DNA of 64,000 nt. Origin: Bathymodiolus brooksi. Lineage: Eukaryota; Mollusca; Bivalvia; Mytilida; Modiolidae. The stretch lies in the NCBI GenBank assembly GCA_963680875.1, contig OY804582.1, positions 55,942,646-56,006,645 of the forward strand, given 5' to 3'. Positions 57,214 to 64,000 of this stretch are shown in pieces. The translations under genes were made by a program, and so were the position numbers. Numbering within the stretch: position 1 is the first letter of the stretch; each line of letters starts with the position of its first letter. The notes below the pieces were generated by a model, which ran no database searches, was not told the DNA's origin, and worked only from the letters and a program-made list of their open reading frames with translations.

Positions 57214-58451
57214 CTACAATATCAAATAACCCAAACACAACATCCACCAAATAGTCGTATTACTGTACTACAATATCAAATAACCCAAACACAACATCCG
57301 CCAAATAGTCATATTCCTGTACTACAATATCAAATAACCCAAACACAACTTCCACCAAATAGTCGTATTCCTGTACTACAATATCAAATAACCCAAACAC
57401 AACATCCACCAAATAGTCATATTCTTGTACTACAATATCAAATAACCAAAACACAACATCCACCAAATAGTCATATTCCTGTACTACAATATCAAATAAC
57501 CCAAACACAACATCCGTCAAATAGTCATATTCCTATACTACAATATCAAATAACCCAAACACAACATCCGCCAAATAGTCATATTCCTATACTACAATAT
57601 CAAATAACCGAAACACAACATCCGCCAAATAGTCATATTCCTGTACTACAATATCAAATAACCGAAACACAATATCCGCCAAATAGTCGTATTCCTGTAC
57701 TACAATATCAAATAACCAAAACACAACATCCACCAAATAGTCATATTCATGTACTACAATATCAAATAACCCAAACACAACATCTGCCAAATAGTCATAT
57801 TCCTGTACTACAATATCAAATAACCCAAACACAACATCCACCAAATAGTCGTATTCCTGTACTACAATATCAAATAACCCAAACACAACATCCGCCAAAT
57901 AGTCGTATTCCTTTACTACAATAACAAATAACCCAAACACAACATCAGCCAAATAGTCATATTCCTTTAATACAATATCAAATAACCAAAACACAACATC
58001 CACCAAATAGTCATATTCCTGTACTACAATATCAAATAACTCAAACACAACATCTGCCAAATAGTCATATTCCTGTACTACAATATCAAATAACCCAAAC
58101 ACAACATCCACCAAATAGTCATATTCCTGTGCTACAATATCAAATAACCCAAACACAACATCCGCCAAATAGTCATATTCTGTACTACAATATCAAATAA
58201 CCCAAACACAACATCCACCAAATAGTCATAATCCTGTACTACAATATCAAATAACCCAAACACAACATCAGCCAAATAGTCATATTCCTGTACTACAATA
58301 TCAAATAACCCAAACACAACATCCACCAAATAGTCATATTCTGTACTACAATAACAAATAACCCAAACACAACATCCATCAAATAGTCATTTCTGTACTA
58401 CAATATCAACTAACCAAAAGACAACATCCACCAAATAGTCATATTCCTGTA
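57214..58451 (+). repeat. Higher-order unit H, copy 1 (1,238 bp)
   Basis: The order of variants starting with GTCGTATTACTG (near 57,257) recurs from 58,452 with an offset of 1,238 bp (23 monomers with a net loss of 4 bases). This copy lacks the CCAGGACTAC monomer present near 58,985 and a second monomer further right, so the offset grows to 1,292 bp near 58,132 against 59,424. Confidence 0.85.
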
Positions 58452-60421
58452 CTACAATATCAAATAACCCAAACACAACATCCACCAAATAGTCGTATTA
58501 CTGTACTACAATATCAAATAACCCAAACACAACATCCGCCAAATAGTCATATTCCTGTACTACAATATCAAATAACCCAAACACAACTTCCACCAAATAG
58601 TCGTATTCCTGTACTACAATATCAAATAACCCAAACACAACATCCACCAAATAGTCATATTCTTGTACTACAATATCAAATAACCAAAACACAACATCCA
58701 CCAAATAGTCATATTCCTGTACTACAATATCAAATAACCCAAACACAACATCCGTCAAATAGTCATATTCCTATACTACAATATCAAATAACCCAAACAC
58801 AACATCCGCCAAATAGTCATATTCCTATACTACAATATCAAATAACCGAAACACAACATCCGCCAAATAGTCATATTCCTGTACTACAATATCAAATAAC
58901 CGAAACACAATATCCGCCAAATAGTCGTATTCCTGTACTACAATATCAAATAACCGAAACACAACATCAGCCAAATAGTCGTATTCCAGGACTACAATAT
59001 CAAATAACCAAAACACAACATCCACCAAATAGTCATATTCATGTACTACAATATCAAATAACCCAAACACAACATCTGCCAAATAGTCATATTCCTGTAC
59101 TACAATATCAAATAACCCAAACACAACATCCACCAAATAGTCATATTCCTGTACTACAATATCAAATAACCCAAACACAACATCCGCCAAATAGTCGTAT
59201 TCCTTTACTACAATAACAAATAACCCAAACACAACATCAGCCAAATAGTCATATTCCTTTAATACAATATCAAATAACCAAAACACAACATCCACCAAAT
59301 AGTCATATTCCTGTACTACAATATCAAATAACTCAAACACAACATCTGCCAAATAGTCATATTCCTGTACTACAATATCAAATAACCCAAACACAACATC
59401 CACCAAATAGTCATATTCCTGTGCTACAATATCAAATAACCCAAACACAACATCCGCCAAATAGTCATATTCTGTACTACAATATCAAATAACCCAAACA
59501 CAACATCCACCAAATAGTCATAATCCTGTACTACAATATCAAATAACCCAAACACAACATCAGCCAAATAGTCATATTCCTGTACTACAATATCAAATAA
59601 CCCAAACACAACATTCGCAAAATAGTCATATTCCTGTGCTACAATATCAAATAACCCAAACACAACATCCACCAAATAGTCATATTCTGTACTACAATAA
59701 CAAATAACCCAAACACAACATCCATCAAATAGTCATTTCTGTACTACAATATCAACTAACCAAAAGACAACATCCACCAAATAGTCATATTCCTGTACTA
59801 CAATATCAAATAACCCAAACACAACATCCGCCAAATAGTCATATTCCTGTGCTACAATATCAAATAAACCAAACACAACATCCGCCAAATAGTCATATTC
59901 CTGTACTACAATATCAAATAACCCAAACACAACATCCGCCAAATAGTCATATTCCTTTACTATAATATCAAATAACCCAAACACAAAATCTGCCAAATAG
60001 TCGTATTCCTGTACTACAATATCAAATAACCCAAAGCACAATATCCGCCAAATAGTCATATTCCTGTACTACAATATCAACTAACCAAAACACAACATCC
60101 ACCAAATAGTCATATTCCAGTACTACAATATCAAATAACCCAAACACAACATCCACCAAATAGTCATATTCTGTACTACAATATCAACTAACCAAAACAC
60201 AACATCCACCAAATAGTCATATTCCAGTACTACAATATCAACTAACCAAAACACAACATCCACCAAATAGTCATATTCCTGTACTACAATATCAAATAAC
60301 CCAAACACAACATCCACCAAATAGTCATATTCCTGTGCTACAATATTAAATAACCCAAACACAACATCCGCCAAATAGTCCTATTCCTGTACTACAATAT
60401 CAAATAACCCAAACAAAACAT
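58452..60421 (+). repeat. Higher-order units H copy 2 and J copy 1, overlapping
   Basis: The left part repeats 57,214-58,451. The part 58,719-60,421 recurs at 61,465-63,167 with an offset of 2,746 bp, and 58,859-59,827 recurs at 60,421-61,389 with an offset of 1,562 bp (29 monomers with a net loss of 4 bases). Landmarks are the CCAGGACTAC monomer near 58,985, the CATAATCCTG monomer near 59,520 and the 52-bp monomer near 59,735. Confidence 0.85.
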
Positions 60422-61464
60422 CCGCCAAATAGTCATATTCCTGTACTACAATATCAAATAACCGAAACACAATATCCGCCAAATAGTCGTATTCCTGTAC
60501 TACAATATCAAATAACCGAAACACAACATCAGCCAAATAGTCGTATTCCAGGACTACAATATCAAATAACCAAAACACAACATCCACCAAATAGTCATAT
60601 TCATGTACTACAATATCAAATAACCCAAACACAACATCTGCCAAATAGTCATATTCCTGTACTACAATATCAAATAACCCAAACACAACATCCACCAAAT
60701 AGTCATATTCCTGTACTACAATATCAAATAACCCAAACACAACATCCGCCAAATAGTCGTATTCCTTTACTACAATAACAAATAACCCAAACACAACATC
60801 AGCCAAATAGTCATATTCCTTTAATACAATATCAAATAACCAAAACACAACATCCACCAAATAGTCATATTCCTGTACTACAATATCAAATAACTCAAAC
60901 ACAACATCTGCCAAATAGTCATATTCCTGTACTACAATATCAAATAACCCAAACACAACATCCACCAAATAGTCATATTCCTGTGCTACAATATCAAATA
61001 ACCCAAACACAACATCCGCCAAATAGTCATATTCTGTACTACAATATCAAATAACCCAAACACAACATCCACCAAATAGTCATAATCCTGTACTACAATA
61101 TCAAATAACCCAAACACAACATCAGCCAAATAGTCATATTCCTGTACTACAATATCAAATAACCCAAACACAACATTCGCAAAATAGTCATATTCCTGTG
61201 CTACAATATCAAATAACCCAAACACAACATCCACCAAATAGTCATATTCTGTACTACAATAACAAATAACCCAAACACAACATCCATCAAATAGTCATTT
61301 CTGTACTACAATATCAACTAACCAAAAGACAACATCCACCAAATAGTCATATTCCTGTACTACAATATCAAATAACCCAAACACAACATCCACCAAATAG
61401 TCATATTCCTGTACTACAATATCAAATAACCCAAACACAACATCCACCAAATAGTCGTATTACT
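60421..61464 (+). repeat. Higher-order unit K, copy 2 (inserted repeat of 58,859-59,827)
   Basis: After the AAACAAAACAT monomer near 60,410 the order jumps back to the ACCGAAAC monomers seen at 58,859 and runs in parallel with them to about 61,389. This makes the interval a nested partial duplication within unit J. The last monomers, 61,390-61,464, contain the GTCGTATTACTG variant and lead into the third related copy. Confidence 0.84.
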
Positions 61465-64000
61465 GTACTACAATATCAAATAACCCAAACACAACATCCG
61501 TCAAATAGTCATATTCCTATACTACAATATCAAATAACCCAAACACAACATCCGCCAAATAGTCATATTCCTATACTACAATATCAAATAACCGAAACAC
61601 AACATCCGCCAAATAGTCATATTCCTGTACTACAATATCAAATAACCGAAACACAATATCCGCCAAATAGTCGTATTCCTGTACTACAATATCAAATAAC
61701 CGAAACACAACATCAGCCAAATAGTCGTATTCCAGGACTACAATATCAAATAACCAAAACACAACATCCACCAAATAGTCATATTCATGTACTACAATAT
61801 CAAATAACCCAAACACAACATCTGCCAAATAGTCATATTCCTGTACTACAATATCAAATAACCCAAACACAACATCCACCAAATAGTCATATTCCTGTAC
61901 TACAATATCAAATAACCCAAACACAACATCCGCCAAATAGTCGTATTCCTTTACTACAATAACAAATAACCCAAACACAACATCAGCCAAATAGTCATAT
62001 TCCTTTAATACAATATCAAATAACCAAAACACAACATCCACCAAATAGTCATATTCCTGTACTACAATATCAAATAACTCAAACACAACATCTGCCAAAT
62101 AGTCATATTCCTGTACTACAATATCAAATAACCCAAACACAACATCCACCAAATAGTCATATTCCTGTGCTACAATATCAAATAACCCAAACACAACATC
62201 CGCCAAATAGTCATATTCTGTACTACAATATCAAATAACCCAAACACAACATCCACCAAATAGTCATAATCCTGTACTACAATATCAAATAACCCAAACA
62301 CAACATCAGCCAAATAGTCATATTCCTGTACTACAATATCAAATAACCCAAACACAACATTCGCAAAATAGTCATATTCCTGTGCTACAATATCAAATAA
62401 CCCAAACACAACATCCACCAAATAGTCATATTCTGTACTACAATAACAAATAACCCAAACACAACATCCATCAAATAGTCATTTCTGTACTACAATATCA
62501 ACTAACCAAAAGACAACATCCACCAAATAGTCATATTCCTGTACTACAATATCAAATAACCCAAACACAACATCCGCCAAATAGTCATATTCCTGTGCTA
62601 CAATATCAAATAAACCAAACACAACATCCGCCAAATAGTCATATTCCTGTACTACAATATCAAATAACCCAAACACAACATCCGCCAAATAGTCATATTC
62701 CTTTACTATAATATCAAATAACCCAAACACAAAATCTGCCAAATAGTCATATTCCTGTACTACAATATCAAATAACCCAAAGCACAATATCCGCCAAATA
62801 GTCATATTCCTGTACTACAATATCAACTAACCAAAACACAACATCCACCAAATAGTCATATTCCAGTACTACAATATCAAATAACCCAAACACAACATCC
62901 ACCAAATAGTCATATTCTGTACTACAATATCAACTAACCAAAACACAACATCCACCAAATAGTCATATTCCAGTACTACAATATCAACTAACCAAAACAC
63001 AACATCCACCAAATAGTCATATTCCTGTACTACAATATCAAATAACCCAAACACAGCATCCACCAAATAGTCATATTCCTGTGCTACAATATTAAATAAC
63101 CCAAACACAACATCCGCCAAATAGTCCTATTCCTGTACTACAATATCAAATAACCCAAACAAAACATCAGCCAAATAGTCGTATTCCTGTACTACAATAT
63201 CAAATAACCCAAACACAACATCCGCCAAATAGTCATATTCCTTTACTATTATATCAAATAACCTAAGCACAACATCTGCCAAATAGTCGTATTCCTGTAC
63301 TACAATATCAAATAACCCAAAGCACAACATCCGCCAAATAGTCATATTCCTGTACTACAATATCAAATAACCCAAACACAACATCTGCCAACTAGTCGTA
63401 TTCCTGTACTACAATATCAAATAACCCAAACACAACATCCGCCAAATAGTCATATTCCTGTACTTCAATATCAAATAACCCAAACACAACATCCGCCAAA
63501 TAGTCATATTCCTGTACTACAATATCAAATAACCCAAACACAACATCTGCCTAATAGTCATATTCCTGTACTACAATATCAAATAAATCAAACACAACAT
63601 CCACCAAATAGTCATATTCCTGTACTACAATATCAAATAACCCAAACACAACATCCGCCAAATAGTCGTATTCCTTTACTACAATATCAAATAACAAAAA
63701 CACAACATCCACCAAATAGTCATATTCATGTACTACAATATCAAATAACCCAAACACAACATCTGCCAAATAGTCATATTCCTGTACTACAATATCAAAT
63801 AACCCAAACACAACATCCACCAAATAGTCATATTCCTGTACTACAATATCAAATAACCCAAACACAACATCCGCCAAATAGTCGTATTCCTTTACTACAA
63901 TAACAAATAACCCAAACACAACATCAGCCAACTAGTCGTATTCCTGTACTACAATATCAAATAACCCAAACACAACATCCGCCAAATAGTCATATTCCTG
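61465..64000 (+). repeat. Higher-order unit J copy 2, also equal to segment B of the left end
   Basis: The part 61,465-63,167 repeats 58,719-60,421. In addition 61,499-64,000 runs in parallel with 4,267-6,768 at a constant offset of 57,232 bp, including the CCAGGACTAC, GTCATTTCTGTAC, CCTAAGCAC, ACTAGTCG and CTGCCTAATAG landmarks in the same order. Small differences include CACAGCATCC near 63,055, ACTTCAATATC near 63,464 and AATAAATCAAAC near 63,590. The copy is cut by the window end, so the array goes on. Confidence 0.88.

Larger units (their letters stand above)
1..64000 (+). repeat. 54-bp satellite DNA array, head to tail, spanning the whole window
   Basis: The same 54-bp unit repeats without interruption from the first to the last base, about 1,185 times, always in the same orientation. 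Every monomer carries recognisable blocks such as CCAAATAGTC, TACAATATCAAATAAC and CACAACAT, with a few substitutions. Recurrent variants are CCG/CCA/CTG/CAG before the CCAAATAG block, GTCAT/GTCGT, CCTGTAC/CCTTTAC/CCTGTGC, CAAATAA/CAACTAA and ACCCAAA/ACCAAAA/ACCGAAA. No stretch of 300 bases, or even one full monomer length, lies outside the pattern. Arrays like this are typical of eukaryotic constitutive heterochromatin; a centromeric or other role is inference only. I do not recognise the monomer as any named satellite family. Confidence 0.98.

Noticed and set aside
1..64000. CRISPR array
   Set aside because: There are direct repeats, but no unique spacers: the whole 54-bp unit is conserved, and the array is far larger than any CRISPR locus.
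1..64000. Telomeric repeat related to TTAGGG/CCCTAA because of the AACCC motif
   Set aside because: AACCC occurs once per 54 bp with unrelated sequence between; there is no short telomeric period.
1..64000. G-quadruplex potential on the G/T-rich strand
   Set aside because: There is one GGG run per 54 bp in the consensus, too widely spaced for a canonical four-run quadruplex.
1..64000. Transposon or retroelement insertion, tRNA or rRNA gene, or other unique sequence inside the array
   Set aside because: I looked for any break in the 54-bp pattern and found only monomer-length variants and joins between modules.

Overview
The whole 64 kb window is one uninterrupted head-to-tail satellite DNA array. 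The basic unit is 54 bp, giving roughly 1,185 monomers (64,000/54). All of them lie in the same orientation. I see no unique sequence, mobile element, RNA gene or convincing protein gene anywhere in it. A clean consensus monomer is at 217-270. It holds 23 A, 16 C, 3 G and 12 T (35% GC), so the + strand is strongly A/C-rich and G-poor. An array of this size and composition points to eukaryotic heterochromatin (centromeric, pericentromeric, subtelomeric or an interstitial block). Nothing in the sequence fixes the species or the chromosomal position.

Layout: monomers differ by recurrent point variants and by recurrent 1-2 bp length variants (52, 53 and 55 bp). These mark long higher-order segments that were duplicated, mostly in tandem, and then trimmed and recombined. 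From left to right, the copies I could pair by eye are: a 2,538 bp unit (1-2538, then 2539-4536 with an internal 432 bp loss); a segment 7,590-10,440 repeated at 11,095-13,891; a 4,636 bp tandem pair (10,016-14,651 and 14,652-19,287); a 3.3 kb segment 3,600-6,896 repeated at 18,915-22,211; a 973 bp tandem pair (about 21,240-22,212 and 22,213-23,185); a 1,566 bp unit (25,209-26,774, then 26,775-27,994); a 5.3/5.45 kb tandem pair (27,967-33,307 and 33,308-38,757); a 5,559 bp repeat (36,727-42,284, then 42,285-46,246); a 2,372 bp tandem pair (43,933-46,304 and 46,305-48,617); a 1,026 bp pair (52,733-53,758 and 53,759-54,784); and nested 1,238, 1,562 and 2,746 bp repeats from 57,214 to 63,167. The last 2.5 kb (61,499-64,000) matches 4,267-6,768, so the array continues past both ends of the window.

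Open reading frames: because 54 is a multiple of three, any frame without a stop in the monomer stays open through many monomers. The consensus has one such frame on each strand. The minus-strand frame reaches 474 codons in four places. Neither frame contains an ATG in the consensus, both are broken repeatedly by 1-bp indels and stop variants that were themselves amplified, and the variable sites show no codon-position preference. I therefore annotate no CDS. The points most worth checking are the nested higher-order structure, the concentration of variation at two CpG positions, and the strict strand asymmetry.
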